Of a stretch of 26,443 bases of DNA, positions 10,222-22,400 are shown piece after piece. Source of the DNA: Sphaeroforma sirkka (Eukaryota > Opisthokonta > Ichthyosporea > Ichthyophonida). The stretch covers positions 112,501 to 138,943 of the forward strand of contig LUCW03002239.1 in the NCBI GenBank assembly GCA_001586965.3, in the 5' to 3' direction. The notes beneath the pieces are model-generated. The model saw nothing but the letters and a program-made list of their open reading frames with translations. It was not told where the DNA came from and made no database searches. The translations under genes and the position numbers were made by a program. How positions within the stretch are numbered: position 1 is the first letter of the stretch; the number at the start of each line of letters is the position of its first letter.

Positions 10222-13200
10222 TTATTCTACTTTATTTACCGCCCATCCCTTTTTCTTCGGCTTCTTGACTGCTATAGCCTTATGCGTCTTCGTTAAACCC
10301 GTGAGTTGGACTGGCATAAGTGGTTTCTTATGAGTGCGCTTGCCGTTCTTGTCTTTGTGCCTTAGTTCCTGTTTCGATCGCTTGTGTATGGCTTCAGTAT
10401 TTGCTATTGTTGGGTCGACAGCATAGGATGCTGTGCAGAACATAAACCGCAAACCGAGTGGATAAACGTTCAGAAGTGTGGATATGTGTTAGTCTATAAA
10501 CCATCAGGTTGTGTTGTTGCTAATGCGTGAATTTCAATACGTCATGTGTATATACATCAGTTGTGTGGAGTACGTATGCGTATATATATATGCTCTGTGA
10601 GGCATTCGGAAGAGCCATTTATGTTCTTGCGTGTACATATGTTAGGTCTCGGAGTAAAATTTGTGCGCATATTTGCTTTTACATATAATGTACGGTTTCA
10701 GTTGATTGTTATGATCGAGTCAAAAGCGTGAGTGCGTAATAAGATGGTAGCTGATGACAATGATATGGTAGTAGATAACTTGCACGATACCAGTGTAGTT
10801 TAAATACCATCACGATTTCGTACGGGTGTCCTCCGTGACAATGACCCACTTCGGCGTTCGAACGCATTGCAAACGGTCTATAGCGTAGTAGCCGTCTGAA
10901 ATACCACATGTGACTATCGCAAGGAAACGGTTTCAGAGCACACGATTGAAACAGTACTCTGATGCCATTTCGCTCGTGACTGCAGCATATATACGCATAT
11001 GTGTAAACACGTATATGCACATATCAATGGAACATGATATGGACATATCAGTGGAAAATCCAATACATACATAAACACGTATGTACCTATATCAATGAAA
11101 CATCAGCGATTTGACTGCCAATAAGTGTGCAAGCACGATCAAAACTTCAGCAGAGATGAAAGTAACACTCACGCCGAAGTTACCAGCTGTGAACTGCACA
11201 ACGACACAGCTCTATTCTCACGGGGACAGCACATTCACGCACAAGCACACGCATACACCAGCAAGGTGAGCCAACACCGTCCCAATACACACCCGCGTTC
11301 GCGTCGATCAGAGACGGCAGCTTAAACGTAAAGAAACATATCCTCCGTGCGCGCTGGTCCGCTTCCTTTGCCGTGAGTGTGGCCACGTCTGCCTCTGCAC
11401 TCGTGTTACCTAGTCCACGATGGTGTGTGCGTCCGTCCAGTACTAACACATCCCCCACCTCCATACTCAGTGCTACGGCTGGCAAAGTGTGCTGTGGCCC
11501 GAGGTGACTGCGCGGCTGGATCTCGGTCCTTCCCACCTGCGAGGACCGGTGGTAGTGGGTGTGAGAGTGTACCTGTTCATATATACAACAAATGATGGCA
11601 ACATAACAAACGATACAAGCATAATAAACGACGATGTATATTGTATATTGTCCTAGCAGAGTGACGATGAAAGTATATAATACATGCATAGTTTAAAATG
11701 TAAAGCATGCAGAATACAACGGTCTAGCTGGTCATACACTGAAACTGCGCTCATGTGGAAGTCAAGAACCCACTGCAACCCTGCTATCCGGCCTAATCAT
11801 TCGATTAGTGAGAACAACAGGCGCCCTCAAACCCTGAAACCAAGCACCATAAAACACAACCAGATACACTGGTCCATATGCTCACAGTGTCGCAGGCCAC
11901 TTGCTCCCCATACCTTACGCGTGGTATGGACAAGCGGTACAAGAAACCCCACATAGTGCAGACTGCTACACCAGTCTGCCACTTCAAAGTGCCCGGGTAC
12001 GGGGACGCTGTCAGTGTGCCAAACCTGGTTTAAACGTGTACACGAGTTTATGAGTTTTCGATGGTCCAGAACCGCTATACTTGGAAAAAAACCCGATCTC
12101 GCCAACGGATCGCACCAGCTATATAAAAATACAAACTTTCGGCACGTGACTCACCTTTACGAGCAGATGCCCATACATACAGAGCTACACGCACCCATTC
12201 CAATCCCACAAGTGAAACACTAACAATAAACGGGTCAACGCCACTGAGTGATGCCCATTGTGGAGCGTGTAAGCGTTGTAAACGCTATGATGTGAGTACA
12301 TTTCCAATGGCCTGCGATTCCCGGGCCGTGCCGGGTGACCCACACACAAGCAACCAATCAAAGCACAAGCAACCAAGCAAAGCACAAGCAACCAAGAAAA
12401 GCACAAGCAACCAAGCAAAGCACAAGCAACCAAGAAAAGCACAAGCAACCAAGCAAAGCACAAGCAACCGAGCAAAGCACAAGCAACCGAGCAAAGCACA
12501 AGCAACCAAGCAAAGCACAGGCAACCAAGCAAAGCACAAGCAACCAAGCAACGCATAGGTAACTAAGCAAAGCAGAGGCGGATCACGCACCTGATCTTAA
12601 GACCCTTGACACACACACAAGCAACGAAGCAAAGTACAAGTGGATCACGCACCTGATCTTTGGAGCCTTGCTCGCTGACTATGCAGAATGCATCCCCTGC
12701 CTGCAGTCCCTTTGCAACTGTGTTCTTAATGCGACGTCCAAACAGCTTCTGCAGCTGTGGGAGTGGTCCTGACAAAAGCGGATGCGTGAGGCTGTGCACG
12801 CGGACAGATACTATCGATAGCAGAGCACGGGATACTTGTGTGGTTGTCAAATGTGTACGGAATATTATATCTTCGAACCAACTAGTCGCTGTAGCACAGA
12901 AAGTGCCAGGAGTGTACCATAGGTTAGGTGTGTTCCCGGTGAGATACATCGGAGATTGACTGACTCGGAGACGAGTACAGCCCACGCACACAACGTAAAT
13001 GTTACTTAAGTCACCCACGGAAGGAGACACAGCGCAAAACATCATGTAGCACGCACACGAGCAGTCGATACAGTTGCCACACGTGTATACACAAGCAAGA
13101 ATACAAGTTACCACTACAATGGAAGCCTACACATCGCGCGAAGGCGGCGTTAGGCCCAGTACCTGTACGCGCGCCTAGCCCATCACACGCATGGCTATGC

Positions 13201-13585
13201 TGTTTACATAGCAGATATATACATACCCTCTAACAGATGATCAATCAATGGTTTAAACATTTCCGCAAACCCGCTGTTAAACAACATGTATTCGTATCTG
13301 TGCACGTCGTCCGCTTGGTGGTACTGTGCTTTCAAGTCCAGATTCGGCGCACATTTCTTGCTCACCTCTCGTAAATCGGCGATTTGTGCTGCACTCAAGA
13401 ACTGGCCGGCCACTGAGGGTTGTGGGTGAGTGTACTTCGATCAATAACTATTGTGTGAGGTGAATAACGCTAGGTGCATACACAAAAACGTATCGTAGAT
13501 GAACTTATTGATATCTAAAGTAATATGGTACGCTAAGATTCGATGAGAAAAAACAAAGCGTAAAAAAAAGACATGCCCTGTACAT

Positions 13586-13616
<31 letters not shown>

Positions 13617-13633
13617 ACACACGCACAGATGTA

Positions 13634-13671
<38 letters not shown>

Positions 13672-13718
13672 GCACAGATGTATGATATATATATATATAT
13701 ATATAATGTATATATATT

Positions 13719-13768
<50 letters not shown>

Positions 13769-14102
13769 ACATACATACATTCATACATACATTTTATTAT
13801 ATATATATGTGTGTGTGTGCATATACACACATATATACATATATATATATATATATGTATATATATAGGTATATGGATACTTGCATACATACAACCCGCA
13901 CACACGATTTGAGGCACATGCACATACACACGCATAAAAATACACACTCATACATGCCCATCCACCCACATACATACATACATACACTCAGACACAGACA
14001 CACACACAGACGCAGACACACAAAACACACACACACACGGATATATATATACATACATACATACGTAGACACACACACACACATGCATATATATATATAC
14101 TG

Positions 14103-14154
<52 letters not shown>

Positions 14155-14174
14155 TTGTATATACAAGTATATAT

Positions 14175-14248
<74 letters not shown>

Positions 14249-14964
14249 CAAACTTATATCTTGTAGCGGAGTTCTCTGTATTTGCGGAAAACTGCAAGTA
14301 GACTCATACTTAAAGGTCAAGTATCAAGCCGTACAGCAAGTCAATCTGTTCAGTTTCTCAGAAACCTATTCGGTCTGATCGGACGAGCGTACATACTCAG
14401 CTATATAGGATAATATCTAACGCGACTATTGTACGAAGGTATATACAAATAGAGTCTCTTCTACGCATGAGAAATCACTGTCTGGCATGCGACTATTGTA
14501 CGAAGGTATATACAAATAGAGTCACTTTTACGCATGTGAAATCACTGTTGGCATGTAGAGGATACATTGTCACATGGCCACTCCAATTTTTTTGGTGGAA
14601 TGTTCGTACTTTATAGCTTGAGCAAGTCGAGTATTTAAGAAGGTATTCGATATAGTTTTAGACAACCTAACGTACACGGAGACAACCATATCCTTCGAAT
14701 GCCGTGCATCTGACCGCCTGTCAAAGTAAGTCGGATGTCAGATGAAAACTACCGCATATCACAACGTGTACAGCGACTATGTGCGGATCAAAAAGGTGTG
14801 CTACTGCTCTACACTCAGTAGCAATACGGATATAGAAAGTTTCTACCAAAAAAAATAGATGCAGAAGATACTAATCGTTCTGCAATTGCGCACGGCATAC
14901 CGGCGTATCCTTCGCTAGCGAAGTGACTCCGATCAAACGGATTAGCAGATACACTATCAGCCAT
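10222..14964 (-). CDS. Phytanoyl-CoA dioxygenase (PhyH)-family Fe(II)/2-oxoglutarate oxygenase, six exons, 309 aa
   Basis: Exons (minus strand) are 14964-14901, 13412-13227, 12768-12653, 12024-11914, 11536-11293 and 10430-10222, summing to exactly 310 codons with the stop; each junction has GT..AG and a matching phase. The N-terminal segment ([20 protein letters not shown]) is the usual PhyH opening. Exon 4 opens with [11 protein letters not shown], giving the iron-binding HxD pair (H125, D127). Exon 5 has [11 protein letters not shown], then [17 protein letters not shown] with the distal iron ligand, probably H198, and [10 protein letters not shown], which probably supplies the 2-oxoglutarate-binding Arg (R223 or R224). 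The family hydroxylates small substrates with Fe(II), O2 and 2-oxoglutarate; the substrate cannot be told here. The last ~60 residues form a basic tail ([10 protein letters not shown]) ending NKVE, with no peroxisomal SKL-type signal. The last exon was assigned on phase and splice site rather than similarity, so it is less certain. Confidence 0.88.
12025..12652 (-). other. Oxygenase intron 3 with copied exon end and 19-bp array
   Basis: The intron starts GTGCGT after exon 3 (KDQ codons). Sixty-two bases further in, the last bases of the exon plus the donor (AAGATCAG|GTGCGTGATCC) recur, with the copied donor at 12590. Next comes the 19-bp minisatellite, then unique sequence to the AAACCAG acceptor before the HxD exon. 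Confidence 0.85.
12348..12575. repeat. 19-bp minisatellite, 12 copies
   Basis: The plus-strand unit is AAGCAACCAAGCAAAGCAC, twelve head-to-tail units with no length change. A further single copy (AAGCAACGAAGCAAAGTAC, 12619-12637) lies beside the true donor, so the array appears to have grown from donor-proximal intron sequence. Repetitive frames such as [13 protein letters not shown] come from it and are not genes. Confidence 0.95.
13413..14900 (-). other. Oxygenase intron 1 with microsatellite block
   Basis: The intron starts GTATGC and ends CCCTCAG. About 13588-14246 is a mosaic of long (TA)n, (CA)n and (CATA)n tracts, the longest being a (TA)n run ending at 14245. A 67-bp tandem duplication lies at about 14423-14556. 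Like HSF intron 1, this first intron is the longest in its gene and the richest in (TA)n. Confidence 0.85.
14423..14556. repeat. Tandem duplication, 67-bp unit
   Basis: Two adjacent copies begin CGACTATTGTACGAAGG and end in GGCATG, differing at a few positions. Confidence 0.9.
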
Positions 14965-16405
14965 CGGGAGGTATAAGCAGAAAGATCTCCTCCTTGAAGC
15001 CTGAAGGTCGCTGTGTATTTAAACTGTGGTATCCACTGATACAGTGTAATGAGCTGTGTTCAATAAATAGAGGCATTCTCTAGAGTGCCAGGGCTTTGAT
15101 CGTGGGATGAGAACCCTAGAAAGAGGATTGCAAACCCAAGATTATCACATCAAGGTTTTCTGTCACGCTCGCTACACAATATTGGAAAATAACCCGCCTA
15201 TTTTTAGGTTTTTACGCAATGCCAAAATACAAGAAAGTTGGGAGTTTTACACCAACAATTAGAAACTCGTATATACAAAAATTGAAGGTTGTACTACAAT
15301 TATATACTCACAAAGGCCAAAATATGAGAAAATTGGGGTTATACATATACCCTACAATACACTTTGTCGCTCAATAATTCAGATGGGCTAACGAGACTGC
15401 CAATACGCACAAATCGTGTACAGATACTTGTCATGTATATGCCGTGCCGTGTCATCGTGTGATGTGTCATTACTATTCTTCGCTGTATAGGAAAGCTATG
15501 TCTAGCCTATGCTTGCGACTGGGCCGTATCTCCGCTGACAATGCGATTCAGCTGAATCTAGCACAACTCCATCCTCGCAATGCTATATGCTTGCTCAAAT
15601 TGCTTGCTAAGTTATGTTCGATGTTGGCTTCCGACTAATCAGATATGAATCTTGTTCTCGGCCCGAGCTTCTTCAAAAGCATACTCTTTCTGAATGAATT
15701 TCTTGCTACTGATGCACTCTCATGTTACATCGTAGCAGTTAAAAGCACGTTTGCAACCAATCACTTTTTACTCAAACATCTCCCAAACAAGCGTTCGCGT
15801 GTTTGTATAAAAAACAGAAGTGAGACGAGTCACATTACACATTGCTTTAAAATAATATACAACAACCAATGGATTTACCTGGACCATTACTATCTACGAT
15901 AGTGCCTCACAATATACGTAACATCATCTAGTGGTTGCATTTGTACTTTATTCAACAGTTCGCCACGATATTGCGAATGATCATCCAACGCACCCGTAAG
16001 ATGTGTACAAATGGGGGTGGCCGTGACGGGGTATAGCTAATACGTGTCGCGTACGGGTTGTTCTTTGCCCGGTAGCGAGTGATTTTAACGCTTATTTTAA
16101 TGGCGCACACACAGTGCACAGCGAGTGTTGTAGTGTTGAAGCAACGAATGAACTGCGGGATTGACTATGTTTACAGGTTCATGGGTTCGAGTCTTGTCTG
16201 ACTGACTGTATGTCGTGTGTGACCAGTACGACTTTCGTGCGAGACCACGCGACTAAGACGACTTTCTTGAGAGGTCAATACGACTTTCGTGTGAGACTAG
16301 TACGACCTGGGTGTGAGCCCAATACCACTCTCGTGTAAGGTCAAAAAGACTGTCGTGCGAAAACGATAAGACTGTCGTGTGGGTTGTGATTGACCTAGTG
16401 TGCGA
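14965..16405. other. Spacer between the oxygenase and EDR2-like genes
   Basis: Both genes run on the minus strand, so this contains the oxygenase's upstream region and the 3' flank of the EDR2-like gene. A TTTAAATA-type motif lies about 55 bases upstream of the oxygenase start (15016-15023); its role is speculative. Open frames on the plus strand at 15444-15902 have no recognisable domain and I do not call them genes. Confidence 0.5.
16211..16390. repeat. Degenerate 22-bp repeat downstream of the EDR2-like stop
   Basis: Seven or eight units of the type ACGACTTTCGTGTGAGACCA repeat at about 22-base spacing, strongly diverged. The stop codon is at 16408-16406, so the array would lie in the 3' UTR or immediately downstream. 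Confidence 0.75.
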
Positions 16406-19400
16406 TTACATGGTCTTCTTCTCCAGATCGCGTGGCAACGGCTGTGCACTGGAGAGGTCGATCTTCTTTAGTCGCACAGTGCCCAGCAGACGCTCGGGCA
16501 ACTCCTCCTGTGCACACGACACACACACGTGTGAAAGATATGCGAGTGAATACACGGCAGATGTAAAAGGAGAGGAATGGACAATACACGTAACAGAGGA
16601 AGGGATGGAAAGCACACGTAACAGAGGAGACGGATAGTCAAGACGGCACATACGACAGAGCCAGTGGCATACATACAATTGGTAGATATTGCACGCACAC
16701 GTAGTTGTAATGCCCATACTGGAACACAGTCTGATTGGCCCTCTCGTTGAGACAAATAAGGTACATCATCGCGATTCAGTATACAGAGCGTACACGTTGT
16801 ACGCCTAAATAGTCAACGGGGAACAGGGCTATATAAACACCCACTCCCTATCGATACAACTACTTTTGAATGCAAATGCCATACATCTGCGAGACAATCG
16901 CAGGTGCCTGTTGGCGACTCTCCCACAAAACAAGCAGACACATCGTAACTCGCACACCGCACGCGTGCGCAGTACATATTCATTAAACACCACACCCACA
17001 GCCAACCCATAGCCTTTCTATTGACATATGCGAGTGCAATACATGTGCGAGCGAAAGGCTATACACAAGAGACCTAATAACATTTACACGTACCTGTTTG
17101 TGACTCTCCATTAGGAAAGCCATATCAATGGTGAGTGACTTGGTGGCTGGTAGACACATGCCGGTGACCTTCTGGGCCACCTTAGAGTTGCTGATGTCAA
17201 TGTCAATCTCCAAGTAGTTCTTTCCTGCAAATAGTATAGTCAAATCAAAGGGGATTGCTCGGTCAGTTGTGCAGAACGCGAACTGGCCAAGATCATATCT
17301 CGGTGTTGATACAGCATTCATACACTTTTGCTTCAACACAATCAACAAGGGCAGAGACACCCACACTCACGTAGTAGGCTATGCGAATATATTGCCCATG
17401 ATTACGGGTGCAGTATATAATCAACAAGGACAGACACCCACCCACGTAGTAAGCTATCCGAATATAATGCCCATGATTACGGGTGCATTACACAATCAAC
17501 AAGGACAGACACATACCCACGTAGTAGGCTGTGCGCAGTTTCTTGCCCATGATCACGGGGGTGGTGCCGACGGCCTGTTTGATGATCCAACTGCCCTCGA
17601 CTATCTTGGGAATCATTTTGAATCGCGAGTTGCGTTCGTTGAGGTCTCCCTCGATAAACTGCTTCCAGCACAGGGCAAAGGGGTCTGTGCCTTCGAGCGC
17701 CTTGAAATCGCTGGGGTGGGCGTTGTGGTGGGAACGACAGAGAGGTAAGAATATTTAACTCAACAGACACAGACAGACAGACAGACAGACACTCAGCACA
17801 TTACAGCAACTGGAAGAGTCTGATTTACGCGCCAGAGGTTAGAGTGAAGGGAATGATATGAGGAAAAGCCAAGCCACGGAATTGTGGATGGAGCGGAGAG
17901 GGAAGTGAGAAATACACTACACAAGGGGTTGCTTTAGGTGTGAAGATATATGGTGTCACGCAATGCGAGAAATCCAATCGACATTCTCCACTTTGTATCG
18001 GATACGCAACTTCTAGTGTTAGAAGTACAGGTGCCTATTTCCACGGCGATTAAGTATGATGTTTATGTATAGATATGTGTTTGATGTTTATGTATACATA
18101 TGTGTATGATGTTTATGCATATATATATGTATATGATGTTTATGTATATATATGTGTATGATGTTTATGTATATATAAGCTGTTTATGTATATATGTGTA
18201 TGATGTTTATGTATACATATGTATATGCTGTTTATGTATATATATGTAAATGATGTTCAAGTATATGCTGCATACATGCAGGAGCTAGACAGTACCTGCA
18301 GCGGTAGTAGAGGACCACGTTAAGGTTGGGACTGGCGGGAATCATCAGATTGAAGACCACCGTGAACGGCCCGTTCTGCGCCTCTTCAGTTTGCAGAATA
18401 TGGCCGGGGTCGCCAGCAAGGTGCTCGTTGATGACATCTTTGCACTTGAACAAATCCAGAGCCACCAGCTGATAAGACCAGGTATACGGGATGATCGAAT
18501 GATAGGGATCAGGTTTGTGCGGATATGAGGACGGAAGAAACACCGAAGTTGCCACACACACGTATTGTATGCATGCACATACGCACACACATCCTTCTTC
18601 GATACATAGAGACGACTGTGGAAACAAACAAATCCTTCAACAACCAGCATACACGGACACATCAAGGACACCCACACATGCACATACATGACCATATCAA
18701 CCCAAACATACACATCCATAACCATACCCACCACCCACACATAAACATCCATAACCATATCTACCCATACATACACATCCATAACCATATCCACCCAAAC
18801 AGACACATCCATAACCACATCCACCCACACATATACACACCCATAACCATATACACCCACACATACATCGATAATCATATCCACCCAAACAGACATATCC
18901 ATAACCATATCCACCCACACATACATATCCATAACCATATCCACCCACACATTCACATCCAAAACCATTTCCACCCAAACATACACATCCATAACCACAT
19001 CCACCCACACACCTGAAAGACAGGGCTCTGGGTCTGCTGCTTGACGCCGTCGTTGAAGTAATCTGGGCCTCGCACCTGGAAGGTAACTGCCCCTGGGTCA
19101 TACCACATGCTGCGGGGGACGTTGGAGGGGATGACCACTGCTGCCACGCGCTTCTGACCGGTCTTATTAAGGGCCTTTTTGAACTTGGCCACAGCCATGA
19201 TCACCTTAAGTGAGGTTCCCATCTGCAGGGCTCTGTGGAGGTGGAGTTATGGTAGATATATAAGTTGGAGGTCAAGAAAGATGTTTGTGCGGGTGGGTGG
19301 GTGGGTGAGGGTTTGTAGAACGAGGTGTGTACATGTTCAGAGTAACAGGCATCCGGTATGGGTAGTGCTCTTTTGATATGTCCATGTACATACAAGGGGA

Positions 19401-22400
19401 TAGACGCAGCAATCAAACGCTGTGGTGTTAAATGCAGACTTCGGCGTAGGACGAAATCTGGTGTGCAACGTCACACATGTGAGCACCGACTCTCGCTCTA
19501 GTGGGCAACGGTGTCACGGTGACCACAGCACATCGGTTGCGACAGTAGACATCAATCTCTCAGTCCGCGCACCAGCCCATTGCCTTACACTCGAGTGCAG
19601 TTTTTGGTGCGTCGTATGTTTTTATCCATTTCGTCATGTGTGTCAATCGAATAAAACTCCAAACCCTAAACCTATCACGTGTGTCAATCGGATAAACCCT
19701 AAAACCCTAAACCTATCACATGCCAAGTACAACTGTACACCGAACCCGTCATCTGCGATACAAAACAGCCAAACACACCTCTTGCCATGTTCTTCCGCAC
19801 GCCTCTCTGCCTGCTGATTGGCCAGGCGATCCATGACTCCCACAGTGCCGCCCACAAAGCGCGAAAACTGCACCGAGCGCTTGATGGTCAACAGGTTGGA
19901 GAAGAGTGGATAGACTAGTTTGTCGTTGATGCTGTAGATGGCACTCGCGTAGTCACTGACCGACTGCGCTGTGCCGGACAGCTCAGAGCGACACGCCTGT
20001 GCAGAGAGTGAGAGAGACATGGGGTGTGTCATGTGTCAGGCTACTGTATGTGAGTACTAGGCGAGCCTAAGCGTTCCATGGGGTGATCTGTGCCAACCGG
20101 CATTGTGGTCCGACATGCTCAGATTCTTGGTAGTGACGGAATAAGTCACAGAAACGGATTGCATTGTTCAGCAAAATACAGAGCGGCACACAACAAACCC
20201 CTGAGCCGTCACCGTGAGAGGGTCAACAGGTAAACTCACACGATTGTGGACAACGATGTTCCGTATATATAGAAACACGCAACAGCCTATACACAGAAGA
20301 TACATAAAAAGACATATGGGATAACGCAAGGCAGCGGTTTGGAATCTGAACGAGGGGGGCTTATTCCACAAAGAACCCAGACATGCACGTGTTTGCTTGC
20401 AGCTCCGCAGACACCATTGTTAAGAGCTTTACTGCTGGTGTATACCCCCGAGTGCCTCAGAGAACGACGCAGCACCAGACAGTGCACATACCAGAGTAAC
20501 CATAGACTCCTGGATCTCGTTGGCGGGAGATCCGCTCTCCAACAAAGGGGCGATAGTCCAACCGCCCTGCGCCTGCATGCGGATTGGCGTGGTCCAGTCC
20601 ATCCATCTGCGCAACGGATAGAAGGCTATCAGTAAGCATAGACAGGAAAGACACCACACACACCAGGCACATTATGCTTATATATATATATATATATATA
20701 TATGACAGTTGGTGAAGGGCGTAAGCGAACTAAAGACAATTTAAGCGCGCCTTTCGGCAATGTATCAATGAATGATACCGCACGGAAGTCCTTACACACA
20801 CCACACACATATATGTGACTAGGAACACTCGCGAGGCATATACTAGTTTGCAAATGGCGTTTTATAGACACACTGAGCCACAGCTCCACAGCCGCGACTT
20901 ATACGGGTAACGTAACGCATCCCATTCTTCACGCACAACCTTCTATAAGCCTTACGCGTGCAAACCTCCCATCCGCGTTTGTGCACATTGATCCCATGCA
21001 TTCGGCACATGGTACACACATACACACACACGCCCAGTCTCACATGCAAACACGCTTGGCCATCACACACGCAAACACACATACGCGGGGGTCTGAATGG
21101 GCACAGCCTCATGCTCCACGCTATTAAAGGTCATGACGTATGTGCCGTTGTCTTCCAACCGCCACAACCGCTCAATGACCAACTCGCGCGGTGACATGAG
21201 CTTCGTCGAACTAAATAGAATGTGCACTACGTCACGATTGTTCTCCGTGTTGTCGAGGATGTGCACTTCTTTGACCTGTGCGTGCCATCAGTGTGGGGCT
21301 CAGGTGAGTGTGTTGTAGTGTGATGCATGCGTGTGTGTGTGTGTGTATGTGTGTGTGTGTGTGTGTGTGTGTATGCGAGTGCGTGTGCGTGTGCGTGTGT
21401 GTGCACGAGCGCAGATGCAGATGATTGACTAACGTTGTCGGGTGGATCGGAAAGGACGCGGTATGTTAAACTAACGCGAAGGGTTTGTACTGTCATACCA
21501 GCAAACGAACGTGTGGAGTGGATGAGCCGAGTGATGATCTGTTGAAAACACATACCATAACTACTACCACACAGTAATGAGTACCATAACTACCACAGAG
21601 TGTAAAGCATATCATAACTACTACCAGCAATATATCATAACTGCTACCACGCACTGTAAGCATATCATAACTACTACCAGCAACACGTACCATATTGACG
21701 ACACTGTAGTCGTCCACCTCATTGAATACAGACCACAGCAGCAACTCCTCAAAGACCGCCTGTGGATGGGCGCGCATGATCAGCCGAGCCATGTATGTGC
21801 CTGGGTTCTCCAGCTCTTCAAGCACAGGCAGTTTCTTGCCCGCATAAAAGGCAACGCGCATCTTGGACTGTTGAATCCCTCCGGTGGCCTATGTATGCAA
21901 ATACAGAGTGTTAGTACGTAGGAGTACGCGGATGTGAATACAAGAGTATGTAGGTGTTGTGTATGTGAGAACACTTGTGTGAGTGGTTGTTGTGTGGGTG
22001 AGAGCACTTGCGTGAGTGGTTGTGTGTGCGATGGAAGCGACGGTGTCTGTGCCTGTGGTCATGGCAGGATGTGCAACTAGGGGAAGACTGTGCGCAGCAC
22101 ATGGTGAGCCACAAGTGCACTCGGATGATATTTATGTGCAACATGTGTGTAAGGAGCTGTTGTCATCAGGTAATCTGCTGATACGTGTGTATGGATAGTA
22201 TGCATTCAGGCCATACAAACACTCACTCAATTGTCGAAGATATGTACATTCACTAACTATAGCACGGGCATACATAGAAAATCACATGTACATGTGCGTG
22301 AAGACCACATCTACACGTGCGTGCGCTAGCATTTGCGCAGCATAGTGGCTCTATACGCCAATAATCAATAGTCATATTGGAAAGTTTAGCATAAAACCCC

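Larger units (their letters stand above)
16406..19232 (-). other. EDR2_C (DUF1336) exons of the EDR2-like gene (exons 10-14)
   Basis: Strong family blocks occur in order: DPGAVTFQVRGPDYFNDGVK, QLVALDLFKCKDVINEHLA, GPFTVVFNLMIPASPNLNVV, FIEGDLNERNSRFKMIPKIV, IIKQAVGTTPVIMGKKL, KNYLEIDIDISNSKVAQKV, TIDMAFLMESHKQ and EELPERLLGTVRLKKIDL. The protein ends about 15 residues later at TAA (16408-16406), as is usual for this domain, so the 3' end is complete. Confidence 0.92.
19779..21888 (-). other. START-domain exons of the EDR2-like gene (exons 6-9)
   Basis: Recognisable START features follow in order: ARLIMRAHPQAVFEELL, VKEVHILDNTENNRDVVHIL, SPRELVIERLWRLEDNGTYV, MTFNSVEHEAVP and MQAQGGWTIAPL, then a terminal strand and helix entering exon 9. 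The domain normally forms a hydrophobic tunnel for one lipid. Exon 5 (22791-22675) upstream is an acidic and proline-rich linker between PH and START. Confidence 0.8.

Noticed and set aside
12185..12590. Repetitive [15 protein letters not shown] frames on minus and [13 protein letters not shown] frames on plus
   Set aside because: By-products of the 19-bp minisatellite in an oxygenase intron; several frames are open at once.
15444..15902. Two successive plus-strand frames that might be a decayed gene or transposon
   Set aside because: No recognisable motif, no catalytic pattern, no terminal repeats or target duplications.
16180..16200. GGGTTCGAGTC resembling a tRNA B box
   Set aside because: The flanking bases do not form a T stem and no A box or acceptor stem fits upstream.
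18345..19010. Long Trp/Val/Met/Asp-rich frame on the minus strand and the matching His/Asn/Ile-rich frame on plus
   Set aside because: It is produced by the 30-bp minisatellite (period divisible by three) in intron 10 and runs into exon 11 in a frame other than the EDR2_C one.
19996..20492. A missing small exon between EDR2-like exons 8 and 9
   Set aside because: Both junctions are phase 0 and the joined VTL-ACRSELSGTAQSV aligns acceptably with the end of a START domain; no extra exon was visible in the intron.
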